NCBI GenBank assembly: GCA_031763025.1
Contig: JASSKH010000002.1
Span: 13,013,468-13,077,467 of the forward strand
Source: Macrocystis pyrifera
Lineage: Eukaryota; Sar; Phaeophyceae; Laminariales; Laminariaceae
Direction of reading: 5' to 3'
Length of the DNA stretch: 64,000 bases
In this document: positions 34,310 through 46,060 of the stretch, piece after piece
How the letters are laid out: every line of letters begins with the position of its first letter
How positions within the stretch are numbered: the stretch's first letter is position 1
Notes under the pieces: model-generated
Seen by the model: the letters and a program-made list of their open reading frames with translations, nothing else
Databases searched by the model: none
What the model was told of the DNA's origin: nothing
Position numbers and translations under genes: made by a program

Positions 34310-36453
34310 GCGGCACAACAGCAGTACGTAATCGCTTGCTATACGACGGCAGCAGCAGCAGCAGAAGCAGCAAGTACATGCGTAAAACGCAGCAGGAAAA
34401 CGGCCAAAATATTTTTTAACGTACCAAAACGACCATTTGGGTGCAAAAACGACCAAGAAAAACAGTAATCCGAATACATAAGAACAATCAGTGGATTTCT
34501 GAGCCAGCATTAGCAGTATCAGCCGCAGCAGCAGCAGCAGCAGCAGCAGTAGCAACGGCTTCGAGCAGTGGTTGCGGCAGCATTAGCAACATTAGCAGCA
34601 GCAGAAGCAGCAATGGATCGCCGCAGCGTTGGCAGCAGTAGCGGCATAGCAAATATATGATAAAAAAGAGGAAACAAAGTATGTACCCTGGTATGCCGCG
34701 ACCGCAAAAACTACGGAATTTCATTGGCGAAACAAAAATATGTACACACAAATGACCAACATGATGTACAACGCAGCAGCAGCACCACAGCAGCGTAGCA
34801 GCGATATGGAAAGAACGAAGCCCAAAACGAGAAAAAGCAGTACGTACGCAAAATGCAGCTGCAAAATGACCAAAATATTTTTTCCAGGTACTCAAACGAC
34901 CATTTAGGTACAAAAACGATCAAGAAAAACAATAATCCGAGTACATGCGAACATCCAGTGAATATTGCGGCAGCATTATTATTAGCATTAGCAGCAGCAG
35001 CAGCAGCAGCAGCAACAGCAACGGATCGCCGCAACGTTGGCTGCAGCAGCAGCATAGCAACGTTGTGAAAGAAGGAAGAAAAAAACTATGTACCCTGGTC
35101 TGCCGCAATCGCAAAACGTACGGTAATTATTGACGATACAGAAATATGTACACACACACAAGTGTAATACACACACAAATCACGTCCAGCATGATGTACG
35201 GCAACAACGCAGCAACACCACAAAAAAAATCGTTGACGATACAGAAATATGTACACACGCACAAGTGTAATAGGCACACAAATCATGTCCAGCATGATGT
35301 GTACGGGAACAACGCAGCAGCGCCACAAAACGACAAAACGACCAAGAAACACAATTATCCGAGTACATACGAACATTCAATTCAGTGAATATTGCGGCAC
35401 CACTATTAATAAACAGCAGCAGCAGCAGCAGAAGCAGCAACGGATCGCCACAGCGTTGGCAGCAGCAGCAGCATAGCAACGCTATGAATAGAAGGAAGAA
35501 AAAAAGTATGTACCCCGAGTCCGTCCGAAAAGTATTTTTGGTACCTCACTATAGATAGACCCAACCCCGCATGCTGTACGGCAACAACGCAGCAGCAGCA
35601 TACGAAGTAACAATACGAAAAGAACCAAGCTAAAATACGAGAAAAAGTAGTTCGTACGCAAAATGCAGGAGCAAAACGACCAAAATATTTTTTTTACGTA
35701 TAAAAAAAAAACATTTGGGTACAAAAATGGCCAACAAAAACAAAAATCCGCGTTGGCAGCAGCAACGTAGCAACGATATGAAAATAAGGAAGAAGAAAAC
35801 TATGTACCCTGGTATGCCGCGATCGCAAAACCTACGGAAATTCAGTGACGATACAGAAATATGTACACACACAAGTGCAGCATGATGTACAGCAACCATG
35901 CAGCAGCACCACAGCAGCAGCAAGCAGCAGCATAGCAACGTAGCAACGATAGGAAAAAAAATCAAACCAAAAACGAGAAAAAGCAGTACGTACGCAAAAT
36001 GCAGGAGCAAAACGACAAAAATATTTTTCACGTATCAAAAGAACCATTTGGGTACAAAAACGACCAATAAAAACAATAATCCGAGTACATGTGAACATTC
36101 AGCAGTCAGTGGATATTGCGGCAGCATTAGCAGCAGCAGAAGCAGCTACCTGGTACAGCATTAGCAGCAGCAGAAGCTGCAATGAATCGCCGCAGCGTTG
36201 GCAGCAGCAGCGTTGGCAGCAGCAGCAGCAGCATAGCAACGATATGAAAATATGGAAGAAAAAAAGCATGATGTACCCTAGTATGCCGCCATCGCGAAAC
36301 CTACGGAATTTTATTGACGATCCGAAAATATGTACACTTCCAGCATGATGCACGGCAACAACGCAGCAGCACTACAGCAGCAGCTAGTGCACAGCAGCAG
36401 CAGGTGCACAGGAGCAGCAGGTGCACAGCAGCAGCACTCATGGCGTGGCGCTG

Positions 36454-36486
<33 letters not shown>

Positions 36487-36530
36487 GAAAACGAGCAAAG
36501 GAGGTACGTAGGGTCACCAAAACATGTACA
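34310..36530. repeat. CAG-rich higher-order tandem repeat
   Basis: Four to five degenerate units of about 350-470 bp share the order: CAG run, GGATCGCCGCAGCGTTGGCA, GTATGTACCCTGGTATGCCG, AAATATGTACACACA, CAGCATGATGTACGGCAACA, AAAATGCAGGAGCAAAACGA, CCAAAATATTTTT, CGACCATTTGGGTAC. GCAGCGTTGG recurs at 34624, 35033, 35451 and 36193. Antisense frames are leucine/cysteine runs and should not be annotated as genes. Confidence 0.8.
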
Positions 36531-36839
36531 CACAGAAATCGTGTGCACCGAAAATGCACCACAGTAGCAGCAGCACTCACATCGTTCGGTGCGGTGACGG
36601 CGACAGCTGAATCCTCCGTTCCTTCGTTCACGTCCCGCAAACATTTGTGCATGTGCGCGTTCGCGTGCACTGTGTAAGAGGAGCCGACGCAACGCACGAA
36701 GGGGAAAGAACGAGCATGGATGAGCCCAAAAAATAATAAACGCTTTGAGGTAGGTTTGTATGCAAAAAGGCAATTGAAAACCCCCAAAAAACGTACTGGC
36801 AACATACAGCATTCAACAATAGACCCAAGACACTCACCA

Positions 36840-37102
36840 CTGTCAGCAGTCTCGAGGGGGTACGAGACAGTCCCTTCCTTGATCGGGCGAGCACATAACT
36901 CGCAGTTGGTTGCCCAATACAGGATGATCCCGCCACCATCGCACATGAGATCCTCGCAGGTGGCGAAGGCCACGTTTTTGCCACCAGGCGCGGAGTTCTT
37001 GGGCAAGTAAGTAAGTGCTGGTCCGTGCACCGGTCGCAAACAACAGTCGGCACCAGGTCGGTCTTTGTCGTTGCCGCTCTCTTGCCAGAGGGCGAGGACC
37101 AC
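36840..37102 (-). CDS. Possible host exon, Cys-containing, unknown
   Basis: The minus-strand frame reads YLPKNSAPGGKNVAFATCEDL, then MCDGGGIILYWATNCELCARP and SYPLETADSG, ending at a GTGAGT donor (about 36833-36838). The composition is protein-like, and the CxxxxC and CxxC pairs could bind a metal. The frame extends upstream to about 37150 without a clear start. No family is recognised. Confidence 0.3.
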
Positions 37103-37734
37103 GCGCCTCTCGACGAGGGGGAGGTGAGCTTAGGGGGCGTGGAGAAGAGAGAGGCGGGGGGTTGCAGCACCAGCAGACAGCGGCAAGCAGCTTGGCCGCC
37201 TACAGCTGCATCTAGATGCCGTTCGTCGAAGGCGAGACGCCTCTTCTAGGCGTTGTGCGAAGAGCTGTCTATTGGTTGCAGTTTGCGAAGAAGAAAGAAG
37301 AAAGGTTGTTTGGCTGTTTGGCTGTTCGGCTGTTTCAAAGAAGAAGGGCTGTTCGCGAAGAGCTGTCTATCAGTCGGTCTGTCTGCCAAGAGCTAGCAAG
37401 TGACAACGACCTCAAAAATCGTAATTATAGTTGTATTTATATGTCGGAATGAAGGCGAGAGAGAAGATCGATCCTACCGCGGACTTCAACAGCAAACTGG
37501 TGGCCGTTTTGGTATTGCCAGGCAACTGCTGTGCTGCTCTTGCCGGGATAGCTCGTCGAATCCAGCGCTAAAGGCGGAGACAGAAGATCGATGCACACGA
37601 TGCCAACTGGATATTTTATAAGAAAAAAATGTTTCAAGTTTGACTGTGTTAATGTTGTTACGCTGCTGTGCCGCTCATGCCGAGATAGCTAAGCTGCTCG
37701 AATATAGCGCAGTAGCCTACTTTGCAAAAAATCT

Positions 37735-38190
37735 AAAGGTTGCTGCGAGTCGCTTTGCCTTCGTGCCGTGCTTAGTCACGCTGCGTGGGCAGGCCAGTCT
37801 CCGTGTCGGGTGTGAACATGTTGATCTCCGTGATCTTTGGTACCAAACGGTTGTGTATGGGGTTGGACGCCGCGGGTACAAGGGGATAGTTACTTTTCGT
37901 CCCCTGAGTTGATTTTTTAAACGTGATTCACTAGTTCCGTTTACCGCTTCCCTGCAGGATACGTGTGGGGATTGGGTTTGTGTTCTGTACACAGCCTGCT
38001 GACCGAAGTGGGCCCCTTTTCGTGTTGGGGTGGGCACGCGCCGTGCCCACTCCACCTTGCCCTTGATCTTCCCTTCAAGGTGCACTATAATATACATGAA
38101 CGAACCGGCCGGTCTTGGCCGCCTGCATTTATTCTGAGAGCCCCGTCATCTGGGTTGACAGCACCATTCATGATTTACCTATTACACTAG
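37735..38190. repeat. Dispersed repeat D, second copy (reverse orientation, then shared right arm)
   Basis: 37735-37960 is the reverse complement of the sequence around copia-1 (8104 joined to 15157) and so shows its pre-insertion state. 37955-38190 (GATACGTGTGGGRATTGGGTT ... CTGGGTTGACAGCACCATTC) recurs at 46986-47215 in the same orientation. Confidence 0.7.
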
Positions 38191-38251
38191 TGTCTCGTGA
38201 TCGTGGGTGAGTGCTGTGAGAAACCACAGCCTGTGGTTGGCAGGATACATA

Positions 38252-38788
38252 CATGTCTTCGACATTCGACTTCTCCGCCGAATATGAGGGATGGGACGCC
38301 ATTCCCTCCTCGGCCCAGCAGAAGATCAGGGAGGGAGGGGTGGACAGACCTTGATACTTTGTCCACTACTGCGAGGCGCACCACGCCAGAGAAGCAGCCG
38401 AGGCGGAGCTTCTCCATGTACAGCAACAAAAAGAACAAGAACAACAGGAGGCAGCCGCGTCAGCGCGGTCCGACATTCCTGTACCAGGCTTAACACAAGC
38501 AAGACAAGAACAAGAACAACAGGAGGCAGCCGCGTCAGCGCGGTCCGACATTCCTGCAACAGGCTTACCCACAAGCAAAACAAGAACAAGAGCAGCAGAA
38601 GGCGGCCGCGTCAGCGCAGTCCGACATTCCTGCGCCAGGCTTACCACACGGGGCGGACACGCGAGCAGAGTCATCGGCAGCACCTGCACGAGACGAATCG
38701 CGGCTGACATCCGGTGGACGAGATCTGGCACACCAGCTGGCCCGAGCAATGACGCTCGGGGCTAACGCAGGAGCCATGGGACGGTAAA
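38252..38788 (+). pseudogene. Repeat-containing frame, unknown protein
   Basis: The ATG after TGTGGTTGGCAG/GATACATAC starts MSSTFDFSAEYEGWDAIPSS, then AQQKIREGGVDRP and a TGA. The next frame continues YFVHYCEAHHAREAAEAELL and a 72-bp repeat encoding QEQEQQEAAASARSDIPVPG, present about three times with one further frame slip. The tail reads GGRDLAHQLARAMTLGANAG. The continuity across frames suggests one broken gene. The family is unknown; a retroelement origin is possible. Confidence 0.35.
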
Positions 38789-38799
38789 ATAGGGGCAGG

Positions 38800-39400
38800 G
38801 GATGACGAACAGACTAGGGTACAGGGGTTTTCTAGCATGATGATTGCTGTGTGTGGCCAAAACGGGACCTTGTCTGTGTTGTTTTGTGATTGTATAAACA
38901 TGAAATGAGATGCACATCAGACGGGTACGTAAATTATTTCCCTCACTGAAGTTATCCTGTAGACGCACTGCAGGACTTTGACGTCTGTTTGTTTTATGAT
39001 TGGCTGGTCGAGGGCTCTGGTTGGGCATCGATACGAGTACGAGTATGAAATAAAAAGGGTGAAGGTACTCTAGAATTAGGTTGGGATACGTGCGAATGAT
39101 GTGAGCTCAATGACTGCACGAAGATCCTTCGCCCATGTGCGCCGTTTGGACGTCATTTCGTATTATATACAGGAAGAGGATTGATAATCCCACTCTATTG
39201 CTGAGTTTGGCGTTGCGTCGGTCTGAAGCTGGCAGAACCGAGCAAGTGCAAGTACAGCAGAAAGATGTGTATGTGTTGGACCCTTGTGCCCGACTACAGC
39301 AACACGTCTGTTTGCGGCGTTTCACATATTTACATCTTTGCATGCGGGTAACTCGTTTTTGAGTTGTTGGGTTGATGAGTACCAGCTGCTGTGTAGCACG
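38800..39400. other. Spacer, no gene seen
   Basis: Short frames only. The sequence directly before element B reads ACCCG (39401-39405). Confidence 0.4.
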
Positions 39401-39405
39401 ACCCG

Positions 39406-39601
39406 TGTTGATAAGTCCCAGGCGAAGAAAGATGATGTTTCAGGTTTTAGCATTATTCTCCCGGCAGAGTAGATACAGATGGAAGTGACCCTGGTGGGTA
39501 TCACGTACACCCACAGAAGTAACCACCAAATAATCTCATATTAAGCCAATATACCGAATAGTCATGAAACCGTCAAAATACTGAACAAGCACATTCGAAC
39601 A
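39406..39601 (-). repeat. Element B 3' LTR
   Basis: 196 bp, TGTTGATAAG...TTCGAACA, with one extra A compared with the other copies. Confidence 0.85.
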
Positions 39602-41189
39602 CACTCCCTGCTTTTTCAGCAAAACAGCAATGACAATTCAAGATAACAGAACAAAACTCATCTCCATGATCAAAAACCAACTAAAATATTTCAAGAGGAA
39701 ACCTGTACCTTACAAGCAAAAACCTCCCGTATGAAACTATTGCAGATCTCCTTTGTAACAGCTCAATGCCGTAAAAACAAAAACTAAAGCGATAGATAAA
39801 TGATAGAGCTCGCGAGGAACCCCGTTCCCCCGGACACAGGTCTCCCTGTGCCCCCTACTCCCGCCATAAATTCTCAGATCGTAGCTAACGCGAGATACCA
39901 AATATCTTTCCCAATAGAGTTTGCCCGGCGCTTAATATTCCCGAAACAACATCCGTTTTGTGTCAGAACCAAAAATAAAAACACTCCCTGTTTCTGGTTC
40001 AGTTCACTAGCTATCCTTGTTCCCTGAAATACTTCACCTTCCCACTCGTGTACCGAGATTTTCATCACCCTCAATCATGAACAATCATACCCACAACATT
40101 TCATCTCCCAACTCGCGAACAAGATTTCCATCTCCCATCAAGTTCGGAAAAACATTGGTGATAGAACAACCAATCATCATGAACATGCATACCCTCCCTT
40201 GTTCTGCCACCAATAGGCAGCACAAAGATAAATTCCTGCAAGACCCAATGAAATCAGTATCCAACACCGCATAACATAAATACACCCTTGACCCGCACCC
40301 TCACCAAACCATTAAAATAAGCGGTATTATATATGGTATTTGTCCAGTTGCTCTTCTGGGCCTGCCCACATCAAACACGGAGCGCAACAAAGCGCAGTCG
40401 ATGGCATACAGGGCAGTAACATTCTACCCAAACACACAAAAATACATTTCAATTACCAGGTGGGGGTGGGGGGGTTATTCACGTATCTCATCCAGAAAAA
40501 GCCCACATATTGCGTGCTCGTACGTACCATCCAGTATGAACTCATTACACTACACATTTCATACTAGTACTTGTACGTACTACGTATCAATTCACGAATT
40601 TTTATCCTCGTCGTAAAAAGAAACAAAAAACTTCAAAATGTAACAGTGGATCGAAGATCTACCGTTATGAGTACAAACGATACCCCATCGCCCTGCGTGT
40701 TGCCGGACTCCACAAAAAAAATCCAGCGGACGATCCAACCACGCCTGCCCCATCCACGACCTCCCGCTGCTGCTGCTGCTGCTGCTCCTGCTGCTGCTGC
40801 TGTCGTCGTGTGCACGCGACTGCTGTGTCACGCGACTTGTTGCCGATGCAGACGTGCCCTCCTTCGTTACTAGTACTGCTGCAGCAGCACCCGATTCCCC
40901 CCACGTCCGCTCCCTCGACCACTACCACACCGTAGTCGAGTGCGCGTATCACGTACGCGGCTTTCCCGACCATGCCACATGGGTGGCCGGGTGCACACGG
41001 CCTGGCTCACCGTGCGACTTCACGCGAAAATGTGCAGATATGTCTCCCATCCCCACAGCTCCCAGCCCCACCACAATCTCCCTGGGTGAGGTGCGCACGT
41101 AAAGTTTCGCACTACTTGTTATCCTCCGTGCCACTCCCCACGGAGGCGCCTGCGACCCTGCTCCCACCGCAGGGCTTTTGCCTCCCTCT

Positions 41190-42460
41190 TCAAAACGCCG
41201 TCGTTTCCTCGGCATGCTCCACCAGCGCCAACACAGCCTCCGCCCCCGCTTTCGATCCGTCCTCGATGTCCGCCGGCGATGGACACTTGCTACTGTCGTG
41301 CCCCCTTCCACCACACCTTTCACAAAGTTTGGTGGTGCAGTTGTCGCTGTAGTGGCCTGTAGCCCTGCATCGCCAGCACTTCACCGAATCCTTCTTCCCT
41401 CCCTTTCCCCGACCTCCTCCCTGTCCTCCTTTACCACCATGTCCACGCCCTCCCTTGCTGACGAGCGCAAGGTTGTCGTTGCCCTTGCCCTTGCCCTTGC
41501 CGAAACTTGGAAGTAGCGTTTCGTATTGGTTCCGTACCAGGTTTAGTATTTCTTTTCGGCCGTAGACCTGCTTCAAATTTAGGTCTCGGATCTCGAGTGC
41601 GTACTCGGGAGAGGGGAGAGCAGATACGAAACAGGAGTATAGGGTACTGTCATCCCAGCATTCAGCAACTTTACCCGAAGATCTTCAATCTCGTAGAACT
41701 TTTCTACCGGGTCATCCTGCTTGCCGATCTTGAAGTTGTAAAGATCCCTCATACATGTACCCTTTTGGGCATTTGTTTTGGTGTCGTACCAATCTAGGAT
41801 CTCCTCCCAGCACCTCCTTGGGGATGTACTTCGGTGGAATCTAGCTCTGTCAGCGTTCGACTCCAAAGCCTGCGACAAAAACACCCATGCCACAAGCTGC
41901 TTCTCGTACGTTGAGGCTGTCACTCCCTGGGCCATGAGGGACTTCTTGTCATTCCCCTCGGCCCCAATCTCGACGTACTCATCGCTGTCGAAGACAGTCT
42001 CGAATCTGTGGAGCTTCGTGTAAACCTTCATCTGTTTACAGAAAACTTCAAAATCCTCCTTGCCTTTCAGCACAGGGATCGCCATTTTGGGCTGCCCCAA
42101 AAAAACTTGTCCTCGAAGCCCACCCGACACGTTAGAGAGCTGCTCACCTGTGGGGTTATTACCCCAGTCCTCCCTTCTTCCACCGTAGTGGCCAGCTCCC
42201 TCGGGAACGCGTTCACCCTCCCGGCTCCCGTTGCCAACGTCGGAGTGTTCCGACGCTGGCGTTGAAGCATCTCTCCCTGCTCCAACTGCAGTAGATAGCT
42301 GTTGCTGTCTACCGGACCCCATCTGTGCCATCATCTCGAGGATCTCGGCGTGATTCGCCTTTCGACGTTCCTCTGCGTCGGCGGCCGCCTGCTGCAGCCC
42401 CTCGAGGGCGAGGCCCTGCTCTAATACCATAGTCCGAAGATCTTCTACTTCGTCACCCAT
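41190..42460 (-). pseudogene. gag: gag of element B (one frameshift)
   Basis: The ATG at 42460 starts MGDEVEDLRTMVLEQGLAL with a coiled-coil-like N-terminus, a Gly/Ser-rich linker, and a capsid-like region (KMAIPVLKGKEDFEVFCKQM, SYEKQLVAWVFLSQAL-type, RCWEEILDWYDTKTNAQKG). A frameshift near 41600-41640 is needed to enter ALEIRDLNLKQVYGRKEIL and the Lys/Gly-rich linker. Two zinc knuckles follow, CWRCRATGHYSDNC and CERCGGRGHDSSKC, both intact, then EETTAF and TGA (41190). Length and order match copia-type gag. It would package element RNA; with no pol beside it, reverse transcription must come from elsewhere. Confidence 0.88.
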
Positions 42461-42495
42461 GAGCCTAGGTTGCCAACGTTGGAAAAACTCTAGAG

Positions 42496-42690
42496 TGTTG
42501 ATGAGTCCCAGGCGAAGAAAGATGATGTTTCAGGTTTTAGCATTATTCTCCCGGCAGAGTAGATACAGATGGAAGTGACCCTGGTGGGTATCACGTACAC
42601 CCACAGAAGTAACCACCAAATAATATCATAATAAGCCAATATACCGAATAGTCATGAAACCGTCAAATACTGAACAAGCACATTCGAACA
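42496..42690 (-). repeat. Element B 5' LTR
   Basis: 195 bp, TGTTGATGAG...TTCGAACA, directly upstream of gag on the minus strand. Confidence 0.85.
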
Positions 42691-42695
42691 ACCGC

Positions 42696-44230
42696 GCCAC
42701 TTGTTACGTCCCAAAAGGCAAGATATTTGCGGACGGAGTAATATAAATTATACGAGTACAGCAGCAGAAGTAGTATGGTACTGAGAGCGAAACATCAGAG
42801 TATACATGACACAGACTTGAGTAAAATACTGACTGGAATGCAGAGAGCAACACCCCCTCGTCCAGCGTCTGTTGCCCCGGTACTACTGCTGATGACGGTA
42901 GAGTTATGGGTATAAGCTGAGACGAAAACAGTTTGCTTGGCACTGCTGTATATGTTCATGAAGTACGTACTGCAGTATACAGTGGTCGTGGAATACATGG
43001 GTTTGATGTGGGACCAGGTATTCTCGTCGACAGGTAACTGTTATTTGCAGTAGCATTTGAGAAGTTGAGCTATACTCATAGTAGTAAAGAGTAGTTTGCA
43101 AGCTGTGAATGCGTAAAAAGAGAAAAACACCCAATGCAGACCTAATCGCTCGAATGCACGTCTCATCCCTTGTGTGTACCGGGTCAATGCTGCCGAGGTG
43201 ACGTTTGATTTCACCCAGGAGGATAAGCTGGATGACCCGAGCTGCGGTGACGCCATGAGACCGGACGGAGAGGCAGCCGCGGCGGAGGCAACAGCAGTAG
43301 TGTTCGGGGCATTGGGGTGATTCTTATTGAAATGTGGTTGACTGTGAATCTGGATGAATATTTTCATTGTTTGTGTTTTTGAAATGCTTTTCTTGGTCGA
43401 TTTGGATTCCGCGAGAGTTATTGTTTTCGAGTAGTTTCAACGTCAATAAAATTTCAGTGAAAATGAATGTATGTTATCTCGCATTACCGTCGCGATCTGT
43501 GTATCTATGGCGGGAGTAGGGGACAAGGGGAGACTCTTGTCCGGAGGAACGGGATTCCTTGCGATCTCTGGCATTTAATTTCTTGGCCTAATTTTTATTT
43601 TCGATGAGTATGGCTACTGCTGTGATATTTTCTATGATTGCGTTGATTTCTCATGAAATAGAAGGAGATATACTAGTAATTGGTGGTAATGAGGCGCGAC
43701 CTCAGCAATACCTGCAGTAGTCATATCTGCGATGCATCATGCACAACATTTGATTTGTGCTGAACCAACACGAACGAACATCTACTGCTGCTGCTGTACC
43801 CACTACCTATACGCCGTCGTTGGTGAAACTCATAACCGTAAATATTCTTGGCATCATATCCTGCTCTTGAAAAACACAGACAGCACAGCAGTACGGACGC
43901 ACCTGTAACAAATACCAGGTACTGGATTTTGTCGTGTGTATCCTGGTATTTCCACCTCGAAATCCGGCATAATAATTTGAAGACGAAAAATATGTACTGC
44001 TGCTGTGTGACCACAGAACTGGATGTCGACGGGTGGAAAGAACAAGACGACAAATAGACACACACCTGATATATATATTTTTCTTTTTCTGTTTTTCCAA
44101 CAGCAAGTGTTTTCTGGTTGAAATTCGGCATAATTAATTTGGACACGAAAAATCTGCATCTGAAAATATTTGTCCAACAGAAGACGCTTCTTTCTCGTAG
44201 CAGGTGCCACCACTACTTGCTTGTACTGAT
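42696..44230. other. Spacer with an orphan TR-GAG fragment
   Basis: No gene is supported. At about 43440-43640 the plus strand carries the conserved non-coding block of the TR-GAG family (GGCGGGAGTAGGGGACAAGG, then GGAACGGGATTCC) without nearby LTRs, so it is a relic. Confidence 0.55.
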
Positions 44231-44239
44231 GTACGACAT

Positions 44240-44780
44240 CTACATACAGCAGCTGTGTTTCTCCAGCAACAAAAACAGCAGCAGCAGCAGTAGCAGTGGC
44301 ACGCACGAGGCCAGGGTCAGCGTCGCTGTACGCTCGGCGGCTCGGCTTGTCAATCTAACCCTTGAACCCTTTGTACACATCTACAGCAGCAGCAGTGTTT
44401 CTCCAGCAACAAAACAGCAGCAGCAGTAGCAGTGGAACACACGACGCCAGGGTCAGCGTCGCTGTACGCTCGGCTTGTCAATCTAAACCCTTGAACCCTT
44501 TGTACACGTACTCGATTTTGTCCTATGTTGGTTTTGAACTCGAAATTCGGCTTAATAATTTCAAGACGAAAAATTTGCACTCGACATGCTCTGTCCAAGA
44601 GAGAACTTCTCGTAGCAGGTGTAGCAGGTGCCACCGCTACTACTGATGATGCACGACATCTACAGCAGAGCTTCTCCAGCAGCAAAACAGCAGCAGCAGT
44701 AGGACACACGAGGCCAGGTCAGCGTCGCTGTACGCTGGGCTTGTGTGTGAACCCTTCGTACATGTGTTTCCTGGTCCCGA
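44240..44780. repeat. About 130-bp tandem repeats
   Basis: Units with CAGCAGTGTTTCTCCAGCAA, CACGAGGCCAGGGTCAGCGT and CGCTGTACGCTCGGCTTGTC recur three to four times with indels. Interleaved is TCGAAATTCGGCTTAATAAT-type sequence. No gene is seen. Confidence 0.7.
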
Positions 44781-45256
44781 ACTCATAATTTGAAGACGAA
44801 AAATCTACAATCTGACGTGTGTCCAGCAGAGCTTCTTCTAGGATGCCACCACTACTACTACTGCTGTACAACAACTACTATACAGCAGATACTCTCCTGC
44901 TTGCTCAGTCCCCTCATCAGCAAGAGGGTGGGCCTGCAGCATGTCTCGGGGACATGGCCCGAACGCTCGTTGCTGTGGACAGGCACAGTCTCTGCCTACC
45001 TACGAGTACTCGTAGAGCTAGCTGGGTTTCAAAATATAATGTGTTGTTGGTTCTGTGCTTTTTCAACATGGCCCAGCACCAGCATGTGCCTACACACGTT
45101 GCCACACCTAGCTCGAGCTGCTGTGAACGACTTACCACCGCACCAGCACCAGGAGGTCTCTTTTGTGCGTGCGCGTCCACAGAGCCCGCCGGGACTGGAA
45201 TTGGTGCGGTGTGCGTCGAGGGCGGTGGTCAAACGTTGCCCAAAAAAATGTTGAAT

Positions 45257-45280
45257 CACACACACACACACACACACACA
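45257..45280. repeat. (CA)12 microsatellite
   Basis: Twelve CA dinucleotides. Confidence 0.95.
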
Positions 45281-45336
45281 TACAGAAAAACTCAAAACAA
45301 GGCACCCCACGCTCGTATCCGAGCCGCTATGAAGAG

Positions 45337-45374
45337 GCCTTTTTTTTCTTGGAAAATTCCAAGAAAAAAAAGGC
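45337..45374. repeat. Perfect 18-bp hairpin
   Basis: The arms read GCC-T8-CTTGGAA and its reverse complement around a two-base loop. It is followed by a second small palindrome GCGCGCTTCGCGCGC. It lies just upstream of the copia fragment. Confidence 0.85.
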
Positions 45375-45413
45375 TCGCCCGCTTTTTGCGCGCTTCGCGC
45401 GCCTCATTATGAA

Positions 45414-46060
45414 CAGTTTTGCAGGGATCTGGGGGAGATGGTGCCTGTTAAAGACTTGGGCCCGCTCAGCTGGTATTCGGGTTGTGTTTATGAGAGAGAT
45501 TGGGAGTCGGGGCGTTTGACTATTTCCCAGGAGAACTACGCGTTGGAGCTAGCGGAGGAGTATAATATTGAGTGGGGAAAGAGTGTGCCGCTTGGTATTG
45601 GAGTTGGAGTGAGACTCGGAGACTTTGATGTTGATGAGGAGGATGCGTGTGAGCCTTTTCGTGAACTGATTGGATCGCTGATGTGGCTGGCGACGATGAC
45701 GAGGCCAGACATAGCAAATGCAGTGCGCGCGATAGCGAGGTACTGTGCCCACCCGAAGCTGAGGCATTGGGAAGCAGCGCGAGATGTTTTGGGATATGTG
45801 AGGAGAACGAGTTCGTTGGGGATTTCGTTTGAGAAGGGGAGTGCAATGGGGTTGAGTGTGCAGTCGTTTGCATATTGATGTGCGCCACCACTTTCTTAGG
45901 GAGTTGATGGAGAGGGACGAGATCAAGGTGATTTATGTGCCGTCGGCGTATCAACATGCCGATTTTCTCACAAAGGTACTAACCAGGGAGGCGTTTGAAT
46001 TCCACAGGGGCATTGTCATGAATATTTGGAGTGAGGGATGGTGTTTTATGTGTTGTTTTT
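45414..46060 (+). pseudogene. pol: Copia RT/RNase H remnant (copia-3)
   Basis: The frame begins near MVPVKDLGPLSWYSGCVYER, the end of a copia RT domain, and contains RELIGSLMWLATMTRPDIAN, the RT-RNase H connection. Near 45868 it jumps to HIDVRHHFLRELMERDEIKV and QHADFLTKVL, the C-terminal end of pol, in another frame. About 100 codons with the RNase H active site are deleted. No LTRs or upstream domains were found, so this is a dead fragment. It resembles copia-2 more than copia-1 (SLMWLxTMTRPDI). Confidence 0.9.

Larger units (their letters stand above)
39406..42690 (-). mobile_element. TR-GAG-like LTR element B (best preserved gag)
   Basis: LTRs of 196 and 195 bp are near-identical to those of element A. 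The 3.3-kb element is read on the minus strand and encodes a nearly complete gag with two CCHC knuckles but no pol. Flanking pentamers ACCCG (39401-39405) and ACCGC (42691-42695) do not match exactly, so the duplication has mutated or a recombination joined two copies. The non-coding part follows element A over most of its length. Confidence 0.87.

Noticed and set aside
34178..36498. Leucine/cysteine-rich membrane proteins
   Set aside because: They arise from antisense translation of CAG runs in a tandem array.
40949..41190. Degenerate copia protease after gag in element B
   Set aside because: No DSG-type motif is readable in any frame; the GDGRHIC string is too weak.
39401..42695. Target duplication for element B
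   Set aside because: ACCCG and ACCGC differ at two of five positions, so it is not claimed as a duplication.
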